Part shown: positions 7,045 to 14,498 of the stretch, piece by piece | Layout of the letters: each line of letters begins with the position of its first letter | Position numbering within the stretch: the stretch's first letter is position 1 | Assembly: GCA_045604805.1 (NCBI GenBank) | Contig: JAZUOT010000020.1 | Coordinates: forward strand, 1 to 26,559 | Direction of reading: 5' to 3' | Source: JAZUOT01 sp045604805 | GTDB taxonomy: Bacteria > Bacillota > Clostridia > Oscillospirales > Acutalibacteraceae | Length of the DNA stretch: 26,559 bases | The notes under the pieces: model-generated | Told to the model about the DNA's origin: nothing | The model's database searches: none | Seen by the model: only the letters and a program-made list of their open reading frames with translations | Translations under genes and position numbers: made by a program

Positions 7045-9663
7045 TCATTTTTTAGCTCGTTTTTCTCTGGCACATTGTGGACAACCTGCACCTTTACTGC
7101 GGCTACCGACAACTGCAGCCCATTCGTGTCCACAATCAGGGCATAACCACCAAGCCTTGCAGTCGCTTCCTGGAGTAATCTTTTCCGGTGTCATTTCCCC
7201 ATTCTTTGTTGGGTGCCACTGTGCAGAAAGTTCTGGGTATTTTTCGGAAAGTGTACCATTTTTCTGAATAGCTCGTTTTCGCTGTGCTTCGGTTCTACGC
7301 TTTTTAGCACACTCAGGGCAACCCACACCGCTATTTCTGCTATGAATTTGTGCTTGCCACACATTACCACAAGAAGCACATTTCCACCATGCTTTTTTGC
7401 TGCTATTTGGACTAATGGTATGGGGGTCATCTGTGTTCTTTTCGTGATCCCAATCCATTGCCAACTGAGGATTTATTGTAACAAGATCGTTGATTCCAGA
7501 AACAACTTTATGTCCCGAACAAATCGGGCATCCTTTTCCTGCAACACGGTTCGCAACTGTTGATTGATATTTATGACCTCGTTCACATATCCACCAAGCT
7601 TTATAATCCGATCCCCGTGTAACCATACTGGGGGTAGTTTCTCCGTTTCGGTCTTGGTCCCATTCGCTGCATAATAATGGATGTGTAATGTCAATGCACT
7701 CATTGTTGCGAATGTGGTTCAAGTGCTTATTCCTTGCGCGCTTCACTTTACCACAGATAGGACATCCTCTTCCCAACGAACGGTTAGACGGTGTTGCCTG
7801 ATAACTATGTCCTACGCTACAAATCCACCATACTTTCTTGGTAGATCCGTATGTAATTTCTGTTGGCCGAACAGTTATATTTTTTGTATGTTCCCACTCT
7901 GCAGCCAATTCCGGATGTGTTGTTTGTAGGTCATTGAAGCCTGCAAACACTTGCTTATTTGCACAAATAGGGCAACCCATTCCGTGATTCCTATTGTCAA
8001 CGCTCATTTGCCACTCATGCCCACATTTACCCAACCACCAAACTTTTCTACCGCTTGCAAAGCTTATCTTTTCCGGTGTTACATAACCATTTTTAGTTGG
8101 GTGCCAATCAGCAGCAATTTCTGGAGATTTCGTCGCAAGGCTATTCTCTTTTTCGTATTGGATATAAGCCGAAAGGATTAATGGTGTTGCGCTGTCGATA
8201 TCAATACTATCTACAAATGCTTTATCAGGGACCATGCCAATGCGCAAAATTATCCGTTCAATGACACTTTTTAAGAACGCATAGCCTGCATCATACTTGC
8301 AATACACAATATTATCTGTATCAGTATGCCCATGCAACTCTTTTACTTCTTTAATGCGAATGATGCGAATACCTTTACTTCTCAGCAGAGTATCCTTTTT
8401 GTTTTCCTTTTCCTCAGAATTCTGATGATAATAATAGCCGTCGTATTCAATACCTATATTATGTTCCGGAAGAAAAATATCAATCTCCGTTTTACCATCG
8501 TACAAATAGCGATTCTCAGCCTGTGTGAGTAAGCCCAAATAATAGAAAATCGCTTGTTCCGGAAAGCTCGTTTTCCGTTCTTTATCACAAATGGGACAAC
8601 CAGTGCCGCGTGATCTATTTGCTATCCTTGCTTGATACTCATGTCCATGATGGCATAGCCACCATATTTTTTCGCGCGTACTACCCGCTGTAAATTGGGT
8701 TGGCAATTTATCGCCGTTCTTTGTTGGGTGCCACTCCGCAGCCAACTCAGGATTTGTTGTTGCCAAATCGTTATAGCCTGGCAGAACTTGCTGTCCACAG
8801 CATATAGGACAACCACCGCCATTTACAATTGCGTTTACGGTAGCCTGCCACTCATGTCCTTTATCACAAACCCACCATATTTTCTTATTCGAACCCGCGG
8901 TTACGTTTTGCGGAGTAATATCCGCATTCCTTTCGTAATTCCATTTATCAAGAATATGCGTATGCGTTGCCGCTAGACAATTTGTCGCGGTTGTTGTTTT
9001 GTTAGAGCAGGCAGGACAACCTGATTTTCGAACTGTACGATGATAAACTTTGGTTGCCCATGTGTGATCACAAATCTTACATTTCCACCATATTCTGCGA
9101 TGAGATTGGTAGGATACTTCGCTGGGGGATACATCATTCTGCGAATAATCCCATTCTTCAATTAACTCCGGAAAATGATCCGCAAAAGAGCCATTTTCCT
9201 CAATGTGTTTTTGGACCTTCGCCCAACCTTGCTCTACTTTTGCGCATATAGGACAACCCGTTCCGCGAACACGATTGGCCACCGAGGTTTGCCATTCATT
9301 ACCACATTTTTTGCATTGCCACCAAACACGTTTGTTGGATCCATACGTAATTTGCGTAGGTAGTAGATTGTCGTTCTTTGTAGGATGCCACTCTTTTGCT
9401 ACATTGGGTGCTTTTGATGCTAAATCATTGAATCCAAAAAGAACCTTCCTGCCGGCACAAATAGGGCAACCTTGGCCGCGGCTACGATTATTGGGCGTTG
9501 CTTCCCATTCGTGCCCTTTGTCGCAAATCCACCAGATTTTTTTGATTGATCCGAATGTGATTCCATTTGGTTCAATTCCAAGTTCTCTATTTTTCTTCCA
9601 ATCCCATTCAGCCATAAGTTGAGCATTATCGCTCACATATCGTTTTTCTTTCTTTTCAGCCAC
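7045..9663 (-). CDS. Zinc-ribbon array protein with embedded Vsr-like nuclease domain
   Basis: An 872-residue protein made of ten zinc-ribbon repeats of the DUF4379 type (about 65-80 residues each: a W-x-P-T-K-N start, then GSxKKxWWxCxxGHEW and NRxxGxGCPxC). Ribbons 1-5 span about 11-362 and ribbons 6-10 about 509-872. Between them (about 365-470) lies a domain like Vsr/DUF559 PD-(D/E)XK nucleases: PEQ (Glu369), EIDIFLP (Asp395), GIEYDG (Glu406, Asp408), KKDTLLRSKGIRIIRI (Asp424). Ribbon 6 lacks the first cysteine (WWLGKCGHEW). The GTG at 9663 is chosen because GAGGTGA lies 6 bases before it; a GTG nine bases upstream would overlap that site. GC is visibly higher than in neighbouring genes. 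It is the only gene between two tRNA-Val repeats, so horizontal transfer is likely. Function is not established; DNA binding and cleavage are inferred from domains. Confidence 0.85.
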   Translation of the reverse strand: MAEKKEKRYVSDNAQLMAEWDWKKNRELGIEPNGITFGSIKKIWWICDKGHEWEATPNNRSRGQGCPICAGRKVLFGFNDLASKAPNVAKEWHPTKNDNLLPTQITYGSNKRVWWQCKKCGNEWQTSVANRVRGTGCPICAKVEQGWAKVQKHIEENGSFADHFPELIEEWDYSQNDVSPSEVSYQSHRRIWWKCKICDHTWATKVYHRTVRKSGCPACSNKTTTATNCLAATHTHILDKWNYERNADITPQNVTAGSNKKIWWVCDKGHEWQATVNAIVNGGGCPICCGQQVLPGYNDLATTNPELAAEWHPTKNGDKLPTQFTAGSTREKIWWLCHHGHEYQARIANRSRGTGCPICDKERKTSFPEQAIFYYLGLLTQAENRYLYDGKTEIDIFLPEHNIGIEYDGYYYHQNSEEKENKKDTLLRSKGIRIIRIKEVKELHGHTDTDNIVYCKYDAGYAFLKSVIERIILRIGMVPDKAFVDSIDIDSATPLILSAYIQYEKENSLATKSPEIAADWHPTKNGYVTPEKISFASGRKVWWLGKCGHEWQMSVDNRNHGMGCPICANKQVFAGFNDLQTTHPELAAEWEHTKNITVRPTEITYGSTKKVWWICSVGHSYQATPSNRSLGRGCPICGKVKRARNKHLNHIRNNECIDITHPLLCSEWDQDRNGETTPSMVTRGSDYKAWWICERGHKYQSTVANRVAGKGCPICSGHKVVSGINDLVTINPQLAMDWDHEKNTDDPHTISPNSSKKAWWKCASCGNVWQAQIHSRNSGVGCPECAKKRRTEAQRKRAIQKNGTLSEKYPELSAQWHPTKNGEMTPEKITPGSDCKAWWLCPDCGHEWAAVVGSRSKGAGCPQCAREKRAKK

Positions 9664-9748
9664 AATACTCACCTCATTTCGCTGATAAAAACCTTATGCA
9701 ACTAACTCAAATAAATAAGTTTCATTGCGATTAATGTAAAGATGCGTA

Positions 9749-9778
9749 ATTTTAGCATAAATTAAAGCTACACAGCAA
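9749..9778 (-). promoter_or_regulatory. Promoter inside repeat B, probably for the zinc-ribbon gene
   Basis: TTGCTG (9773-9778) and TAAAAT (9749-9754) are 18 bases apart on the minus strand, with TG before the -10. Both boxes are identical to those in copy A. The gene start is about 85 bases downstream. Confidence 0.5.
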
Positions 9779-9817
9779 TCTTGATATAGTCCATTATCAA
9801 AATTACTGTGTAGCTTT
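9757..9817 (-). terminator. Terminator of the tRNA array
   Basis: A stem of about 19-22 bp (arms CTACACAG... at 9768-9786 and ...CTGTGTAG at 9795-9813, extended by AAAG/CTTT) is followed on the minus strand by TTTAATTT. It begins directly after the CCA of tRNA-Val. Confidence 0.8.
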
Positions 9818-9894
9818 TGGTGGAGACACAGGGACTTGAACCCGGGACCTCACGCATGTGAAGCGTGTGCTCTAACCAGCTGAGCTATGCCTCC
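9818..9894 (-). tRNA. tRNA-Val(CAC), last gene of the array
   Basis: A complete cloverleaf with loop TTCACAT (anticodon CAC), acceptor GGAGGCA/TGTCTCC and an encoded CCA. It is nearly identical to the copy at 6864-6940. Confidence 0.95.
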
Positions 9895-9899
9895 GATCA

Positions 9900-9986
9900 T
9901 GGTGCGGATAACAGGAGTTGAACCTGCAAGAAGTTACCTTCACATGGACCTGAACCATGCGCGTCTGCCAATTCCGCCATATCCGC
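9900..9986 (-). tRNA. tRNA-Leu(CAG)
   Basis: An 87-base class II tRNA with a long variable arm. The anticodon loop is TTCAGGT (anticodon CAG), the acceptor GCGGATA/TATCCGC, and CCA is encoded. Confidence 0.94.
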
Positions 9987-9993
9987 AGATTTT

Positions 9994-10035
9994 ACAAATA
10001 AAACCGCATAGCCATGAAGCTGCGGTTTTATTTGT
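9994..10035 (-). terminator. Strong hairpin inside the tRNA array (Lys/Leu spacer)
   Basis: A perfect 15-bp stem (ACAAATAAAACCGCA, 9994-10008, with its complement at 10021-10035) has a 12-base loop. On the minus strand the second arm ends TTTTATTTGT, so it reads like an intrinsic terminator. It touches the CCA of tRNA-Lys and leaves only 7 bases before tRNA-Leu, with no room for a new promoter. Confidence 0.65.
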
Positions 10036-10110
10036 GGTACCCCATCGGGGATTTGAACCCCGGACACCTTGATTAAAAGTCAAGTGCTCTGCCAACTGAG
10101 CTAATGGAGC
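10035..10110 (-). tRNA. tRNA-Lys(TTT)
   Basis: A cloverleaf with anticodon stem CTTGA/TCAAG and loop CTTTTAA (anticodon TTT), T-loop TTCAAAT and an encoded CCA. The terminal acceptor pair is G-U. Confidence 0.94.
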
Positions 10111-10129
10111 ATAAGTATTTAGAAAATGA

Positions 10130-10204
10130 TGGCTGGGATGGTTGGATTCGAACCAACGAGTGACGGAGTCAAAGTCCGTTGCCTTACCGCTTGGCTACAC
10201 CCCA
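10130..10204 (-). tRNA. tRNA-Gln(TTG)
   Basis: Anticodon stem ACGGA/TCCGT with loop CTTTGAC (anticodon TTG); the acceptor begins TGGGGTG, as is common for Gln; CCA is encoded. Confidence 0.94.
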
Positions 10205-10224
10205 CTATATGCGATTCAACATCA

Positions 10225-10302
10225 TGGGGTGGAAGGTGGGATTCGAACCCACGGTCTCCAGTGCCACAAACTGGCGCTTTAACCAACTAAGCCACATCCA
10301 CC
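10225..10302 (-). tRNA. tRNA-His(GTG)
   Basis: Anticodon stem CCAGT/ACTGG with loop TTGTGGC (anticodon GTG). An extra 5' G facing discriminator C is the hallmark of tRNA-His. CCA is encoded. Confidence 0.94.
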
Positions 10303-10310
10303 ACATAAAC

Positions 10311-10387
10311 TGGCGCGCCAAAAGGGATTCGAACCCCTGGCCTACTGCTTAGAAGGCAGTTGCTCTATCCTGCTGAGCTATTGGCGC
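10311..10387 (-). tRNA. tRNA-Arg(TCT)
   Basis: Anticodon stem ACTGC/GCAGT with loop CTTCTAA (anticodon TCT); acceptor GCGCCAA/TTGGCGC; CCA is encoded. Confidence 0.94.
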
Positions 10388-10399
10388 AAACAGACTAGC

Positions 10400-10473
10400 T
10401 GGAGCGAGTGAAGGGAATCGAACCCTCACAACCAGCTTGGAAGGCTGGTGTTCTACCATTGAACTACACTCGC
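10400..10473 (-). tRNA. tRNA-Gly(TCC), first gene of the array
   Basis: Anticodon stem CCAGC/GCTGG with loop CTTCCAA (anticodon TCC); acceptor GCGAGTG/CACTCGC; CCA is encoded. It lies directly downstream of a strong promoter. Confidence 0.94.
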
Positions 10474-10486
10474 AGCAACAGTCAAA

Positions 10487-10515
10487 ATTCTAACATGCTC
10501 AGGAACATTTGTCAA
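10487..10515 (-). promoter_or_regulatory. Sigma-A promoter of the tRNA array
   Basis: On the minus strand a perfect TTGACA (10510-10515) and TAGAAT (10487-10492) are separated by 17 bases. The start point would lie just ahead of tRNA-Gly. Confidence 0.85.
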
Positions 10516-10536
10516 CACAATTTTTTTTTTACGGAA

Positions 10537-10998
10537 TCAGTATATAACATTATCGGACCTAGAAGAGTAATATTTAAATAGCTCTAAGCACTTCTCTTTT
10601 TCGTTTGTAGTGATATTTAAGCGTTTAACTTTACCAAGAACAACATCATAAAATTCATTATCTTTGAATCCAATATTTTTGCTTTCCTCTCTACTACAAC
10701 CATAATATACGTTGCTGATATTAGCCCATAATATAGCCCCCAAACACATGGGACATGGTTCAGCCGTAGTGTATATGGAACAACCACTCAAATCGTAAGT
10801 ACCCAAATTTTGACAAGCATTTTTGATTGCCATAATTTCTCCGTGTTGAGTGGGATCATTATCTTTTAAAACACAATTATGCCCTTTTCCAACTATTTTG
10901 TCGTCTTTGACAATAACAGCACCGAAGGGCCCACCATGAGAATTATTAACGCCATCATAAGCTTCGTTAATTGCAATTTCCATAAAATTTTCACTCAC
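10537..10998 (-). CDS. Nucleoside/guanine deaminase family protein (GuaD-like)
   Basis: A 153-residue zinc-dependent deaminase of the cytidine deaminase fold. The zinc site is His52 with catalytic Glu54 (PTQHGE, where most relatives have HAE) and Cys82/Cys85 (EPCPMC). GGPFGAVIVKD, NDPT and the ending -Y resemble Bacillus GuaD, which hydrolyses guanine to xanthine and ammonia, more closely than tRNA-editing TadA. Substrate preference cannot be proven from sequence. The start is GTG at 10998; an in-frame ATG at 10983 has a plausible GAGTGA site. It follows the phosphatase gene by 20 bases, so the two are probably co-transcribed. The tRNA array lies downstream under its own promoter. Confidence 0.82.
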   Translation of the reverse strand: MSENFMEIAINEAYDGVNNSHGGPFGAVIVKDDKIVGKGHNCVLKDNDPTQHGEIMAIKNACQNLGTYDLSGCSIYTTAEPCPMCLGAILWANISNVYYGCSREESKNIGFKDNEFYDVVLGKVKRLNITTNEKEKCLELFKYYSSRSDNVIY

Positions 10999-11018
10999 AA
11001 AACACCATTTCCAATCAT

Positions 11019-11648
11019 CTAAATATTTTTTACAGAAGACAGAGGTAATCTATCGTAAATTTCAAACTTATGATCTCTCATCCACATTTGTGTAGTCATG
11101 CGAACAGAATACCCTTGCCCAGGTTTTACTGGCCAATTAACAGAACTTGCTTGTGGAATACCGTAAACAGACAATAATGTACTTATTATCCCTGCGTGAG
11201 TTACCAGTGCACAATCGTGCAAACCGGCTTCGATAATTCCGTCCAAAATCGACGAAAAAGTGTTTACAATACGCGAATGAAAATCAAACGCGTTTTCACC
11301 ATTAGGAGGACAAGCACCTTTCTCGCCTCTTATCCATGCAGCAAAAACTTTATCATCTTTGAGTTCGCTAGCAGTTTTACCTTCCCATTCACCAAAATCG
11401 TACTCGCTTAATTTTGCAATGACCACCGGTTTAAAGTCAGTATATATCATATTGGCAGTTTGTATACACCTACAGCTAGGACTAACATAAACCGCATCGA
11501 TATTAGGAAAACAACTTGAATTTTTTAGTTTTGATATTTCTTCGCGCCCTTGTTGGCTCAACGGATAATCGGTTTTACCAACATAAGCACCTGTTTCATT
11601 CGCTTTGGTCATACCGTGTCGTATGAAATGAATTCTATAAAGTCTCAT
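11019..11648 (-). CDS. Histidine phosphatase family protein
   Basis: A 209-residue member of the phosphoglycerate mutase-like superfamily. It carries the phospho-acceptor motif RHG (Arg10-His11-Gly12), a second arginine (Arg60, SPSCR), acid Glu82 (EYDFGEWEG) and the late THAG histidine (His151). EYDFGEWEG followed by a charged stretch is common in CobC-type alpha-ribazole phosphatases and in broad sugar-phosphate phosphatases. A corrinoid adenosyltransferase is encoded at 17206-17727, but it is not adjacent, so a cobamide role is only possible. A promoter at 11701-11729 precedes it. The only GA-rich ribosome site lies unusually far (about 17 bases) from the ATG. Confidence 0.85.
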   Translation of the reverse strand: MRLYRIHFIRHGMTKANETGAYVGKTDYPLSQQGREEISKLKNSSCFPNIDAVYVSPSCRCIQTANMIYTDFKPVVIAKLSEYDFGEWEGKTASELKDDKVFAAWIRGEKGACPPNGENAFDFHSRIVNTFSSILDGIIEAGLHDCALVTHAGIISTLLSVYGIPQASSVNWPVKPGQGYSVRMTTQMWMRDHKFEIYDRLPLSSVKNI

Positions 11649-11700
11649 AGTCCGAAGGCTAACCCCACCTCTATCACATTTTGAATTAGCAATAAGAAAA

Positions 11701-11729
11701 ATTATATATTATCTGAATACACATTACAA
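11701..11729 (-). promoter_or_regulatory. Promoter for phosphatase-deaminase operon
   Basis: On the minus strand TTGTAA (11724-11729) and a consensus TATAAT (11701-11706) have 17-base spacing, about 50 bases before the ATG at 11648. Confidence 0.55.
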
Positions 11730-11840
11730 TTATAATGCCTGATAAGTAAAGGTTACAAATTTATCATAAATTTGTATATGTAGATTTGCATGTGATAGAC
11801 TTTTTAAGTGTTAATAAGTTAGTAGTGTGGGGTGTTTTTT

Positions 11841-12563
11841 ATGTCAGGACATTCAAAATGGAGCACAATAAAACGCAAGAAAGAAAAAACGGATAATGCT
11901 CGTGCAAAAATTTTCACAAAAATAGGCAGAGAACTTGCTGTCGCGGTGAAAGAAGGCGGAGCGGATCCAGATAATAATTCTAAACTACGCGATTGCATTG
12001 CAAAAGCCAAAGCCAGTAATGTTCCAAATGACAATATAGAAAGGATAATAAAAAAAGCTGCAGGAAACGCTGATAGCACTAAGTATGAAGCAATATCTTA
12101 CGAAGGGTATGGACCTGGAGGAATTGCTGTTATAGTAGAAACGCTTACAGATAACCGCAATCGAACGGCAGCAGATATAAGGCACTATTTCGATAAATAT
12201 GGTGGAAATATGGGGACTCCAGGATGTGTTTCCTTTTTGTTTGAGAAAAAAGGTGTCTTGATAACAGATGGTGAAGAGATCGACGAAGACAAACTTATGG
12301 AAGATGCTTTGGAAGCTGGGGCTACTGATTTTGTGAATTCTGAAAACGAATATGTGATTTACACTGAGCCTCAAGATTTGGGTAACGTTAATGAATATCT
12401 TAGCAGTAAAAACTATAAATTTGTTGTTAGTGAAGTTGAGCAAATAGCGTCGACTCAAAACCAAATAACCGATGAGCAGACGAAAGAAAAAATGGAAAAA
12501 CTTTTAGATTTATTGTTGGATAATGATGATGTGCAGAATGTGTGGCACAACTGGGATATGTAA
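11841..12563 (+). CDS. yebC: YebC/PmpR-family protein
   Basis: A 240-residue protein beginning with the family signature MSGHSKWSTIKRKK, followed by GPGG, NRTAADIRHYFDKYGGN and PGCVSFLFEKKG. YebC-family proteins were described as transcription regulators; more recent work links them to translation through proline-rich stretches. The ATG at 11841 is chosen over an in-frame GTG at 11832 because the latter lies inside the ribosome binding site GGGGTG. It starts a plus-strand group with the PASTA pseudokinase 31 bases downstream. Length is normal and nothing is missing. Confidence 0.95.
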   Translation: MSGHSKWSTIKRKKEKTDNARAKIFTKIGRELAVAVKEGGADPDNNSKLRDCIAKAKASNVPNDNIERIIKKAAGNADSTKYEAISYEGYGPGGIAVIVETLTDNRNRTAADIRHYFDKYGGNMGTPGCVSFLFEKKGVLITDGEEIDEDKLMEDALEAGATDFVNSENEYVIYTEPQDLGNVNEYLSSKNYKFVVSEVEQIASTQNQITDEQTKEKMEKLLDLLLDNDDVQNVWHNWDM

Positions 12564-12594
12564 AATTTAATTTTCTCTTTGAGGAGATTAACTT

Positions 12595-14262
12595 ATGATC
12601 AATTTAGAAAATTTATGCATGGCCTGTATGCAAGATACCGAAGGTTATGATATTTGTCCTAACTGTGGCATGGACAACACTTTGCCATCTGAGGATATAC
12701 AGCCACCAATAGCCCTCAAGCTTAGAACTCAACTGCAAGGTAGATATATTATCGGAAAGGCTACAGAACTTAATAGTGAATATACAAGCTATATGGGATA
12801 CGACACTGTTTCTGAGATTGCAGTAGTTATCCGAGAATTTATGCCGGCAAATCTGTGTACAAGAGCAAATGATGATGTTAACATTGTTGTTAATACTAGC
12901 GCTATGGATACATTTAATGTGCTAAAAAATAAATATCTTAATTTTAATAGAAAACTTGCTTCTATGAGAAGTATATCTTCAATTTTTCCCATATTTGATA
13001 TATTTCAAGAAAATAATACTGCTTATGTTGTATCCGAATTCATAGATAGCATTGATCTGAATGAATACATTGAGCGTAGTGGTGGTTGTATAGATTGGAA
13101 TAGCGCCCAGACTTTATTTATGCCTTTACTTTCCTCTCTTAGCAGATTATGTGAGCATGGTATCCACCATTATGGAATTAATCCCCAAAACTTAGTTATA
13201 TCAAAAACAGGAAAAATGTTCCTCAGAGGTTTTTCCTTAAGCGAAATCAGAAAAGTGGGCTCACCATTAAAGGCACAATTATTTCATGGCTACACTGCTC
13301 CGGAACAATATGCTGCTAGTGAACATTTAGACGAATCAAGTGATATATATGGATTCGTATCATCGCTTTTTTTTGCTCTTACAGGTCAAATACCTAGAGA
13401 TGCTAGAAAAAGAAAAAGTGACGGCAAATTTATAGTTTCTACGGAGGTAATAAGAAATATTCCTCCGCATGTCATTACTGCAATAGCAAATGGAATGCAA
13501 ATTGACAGAAGAATAAGAACAAGAAAGTTCGAACATTTGAGAGCAGAGCTTTCACTTTCCCCTACTGTTAATTTAAATCCCTATCATTTAGAAGAAGAAC
13601 GATATGGAAAAAACAAGAATCATTCAGATTCATTTGTTGAGAAAAAAACTAAACTTTCACTGCCGCTGACAATTTTATTACTCGTCTTAGTTGCATTTTT
13701 GGCATTTTCTGTCGCATATCTAGTATTCACATCTAACTCTAGTAACAAACAATCAGATGAACCGCTTATTTCATCGTCTTCGTCGGTAGTTTCAAGAAGT
13801 ATCGCCAATGAAGTTGATGTTCCTAATCTTGTGGGCAGCAAGTTTGAACAATCTAAAAGTTATGGTGAAGCTCAAGGAAATTATCAGGTTAAATTATCTT
13901 CGGAAGACTTTAGTGATACTGTCCCAGAAGGTTCCATTATTTCCCAAACACCAGAGTATATAGTCGGTAAAAAGATAACCAAAGGTTCGGTTATAGCCGT
14001 AGTTGTAAGTAAAGGGCCGAATAAACGTACATTACCTTCTGTTGCTGGGAAATCTTTAGCAGATGCTTCTGCTGAGCTTACTAAAAATGGATTTATTCCA
14101 CAGAAATCTTCAGAAGAATACAGTACCTCATATGAAGAAGGTATTGTTATAGACTATGAAATATACAAGGCTGGACAAAGTTTAGAGTACGGTAGCACAG
14201 TTAATATTATTGTAAGTAAGGGCAATACAAAAACTCCTTCAACCTTTTCAGCATCTGAATGA
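12595..14262 (+). CDS. Membrane-anchored zinc-ribbon pseudokinase with two PASTA domains
   Basis: A 555-residue protein. In order: a four-cysteine zinc ribbon (C8, C11, C21, C24), a protein-kinase-like domain (about 50-320), one membrane segment (about 354-378), a serine-rich stalk (390-402) and two PASTA repeats (about 405-474 and 475-544) facing outside. Kinase motifs are lost: the glycine loop reads ATELNSEYTSY, the VAIK lysine is replaced (VVIREF), HRDxKPEN reads HYGINPQN (catalytic Asp replaced by Gly194, Lys by Asn196), and DFG reads RGF (211-213). GYTAPEQY and DIYGF are kept, so the fold is retained. PASTA domains bind muropeptides in PrkC/StkP-type kinases. A sensor or scaffold role at the cell wall is therefore likelier than phosphotransfer. 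GAGGAG (12581-12586) precedes the start. Confidence 0.85.
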   Translation: MINLENLCMACMQDTEGYDICPNCGMDNTLPSEDIQPPIALKLRTQLQGRYIIGKATELNSEYTSYMGYDTVSEIAVVIREFMPANLCTRANDDVNIVVNTSAMDTFNVLKNKYLNFNRKLASMRSISSIFPIFDIFQENNTAYVVSEFIDSIDLNEYIERSGGCIDWNSAQTLFMPLLSSLSRLCEHGIHHYGINPQNLVISKTGKMFLRGFSLSEIRKVGSPLKAQLFHGYTAPEQYAASEHLDESSDIYGFVSSLFFALTGQIPRDARKRKSDGKFIVSTEVIRNIPPHVITAIANGMQIDRRIRTRKFEHLRAELSLSPTVNLNPYHLEEERYGKNKNHSDSFVEKKTKLSLPLTILLLVLVAFLAFSVAYLVFTSNSSNKQSDEPLISSSSSVVSRSIANEVDVPNLVGSKFEQSKSYGEAQGNYQVKLSSEDFSDTVPEGSIISQTPEYIVGKKITKGSVIAVVVSKGPNKRTLPSVAGKSLADASAELTKNGFIPQKSSEEYSTSYEEGIVIDYEIYKAGQSLEYGSTVNIIVSKGNTKTPSTFSASE

Positions 14263-14327
14263 AATGCCTCAAAATTTTATCAAAATAGGGGGGATATAAT
14301 AATATAAAAAGCTCGATATCGTAGTAG

Positions 14328-14366
14328 GGATCTGTTTTTTGATATAATAAGCAGATCCTTTTTTAT
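14328..14366 (+). terminator. Intrinsic terminator after the pseudokinase gene
   Basis: GGATCTG (14328-14334) pairs with CAGATCC (14352-14358) and is followed by six T and a T-rich tail. The stem is short (7 bp) with a 17-base loop. Confidence 0.65.
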
Positions 14367-14400
14367 TTGATAGCAAATTTGTGATATTTCTTCACTTTTA

Positions 14401-14429
14401 TTGACTTTTCATATGATATTAAGTACAAT
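14401..14429 (+). promoter_or_regulatory. Sigma-A promoter for the glycosyltransferase gene
   Basis: TTGACT (14401-14406) and TACAAT (14424-14429) have 17-base spacing, about 60 bases upstream of the ribosome binding site AGGTGA. Confidence 0.7.
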
Positions 14430-14498
14430 GAGCTGCATATAGTGAGTTTTTCAGCTTATTTGTAGTAATTTTTGACAAAAAACAGGTGACATGAGTTT

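Larger units (their letters stand above)
9733..9896 (-). repeat. Island direct repeat, copy B (tRNA-Val + terminator + promoter)
   Basis: The array-side counterpart of 6779-6943. It contains the last tRNA of the array, its terminator and a promoter-like sequence pointing into the zinc-ribbon gene. The repeat period is 2954 bp. Confidence 0.9.

Noticed and set aside
7213..9622. Many open frames of 60-140 codons on both strands inside the zinc-ribbon gene
   Set aside because: They arise from the repetitive ribbon codons read in other frames; low-complexity, Cys/His/Pro-rich shadows without ribosome sites.
9887..10072. Plus-strand frame of 61 codons over the tRNA-Leu/Lys region
   Set aside because: It is fully accounted for by antisense of two tRNA genes and a hairpin; it contains the familiar spurious tRNA-derived peptide VPHRGFEPRTP.
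10537..10998. tRNA adenosine deaminase TadA
   Set aside because: Tempting beside a tRNA array, but GGPFGAVIVKD, NDPT and the C-terminal tail fit GuaD-type deaminases better.
14430..14460. AGCTG/CAGCT inverted repeat as a riboswitch or terminator before the glycosyltransferase gene
   Set aside because: Only a 5-bp stem with a long loop and no conserved motif; probably chance.
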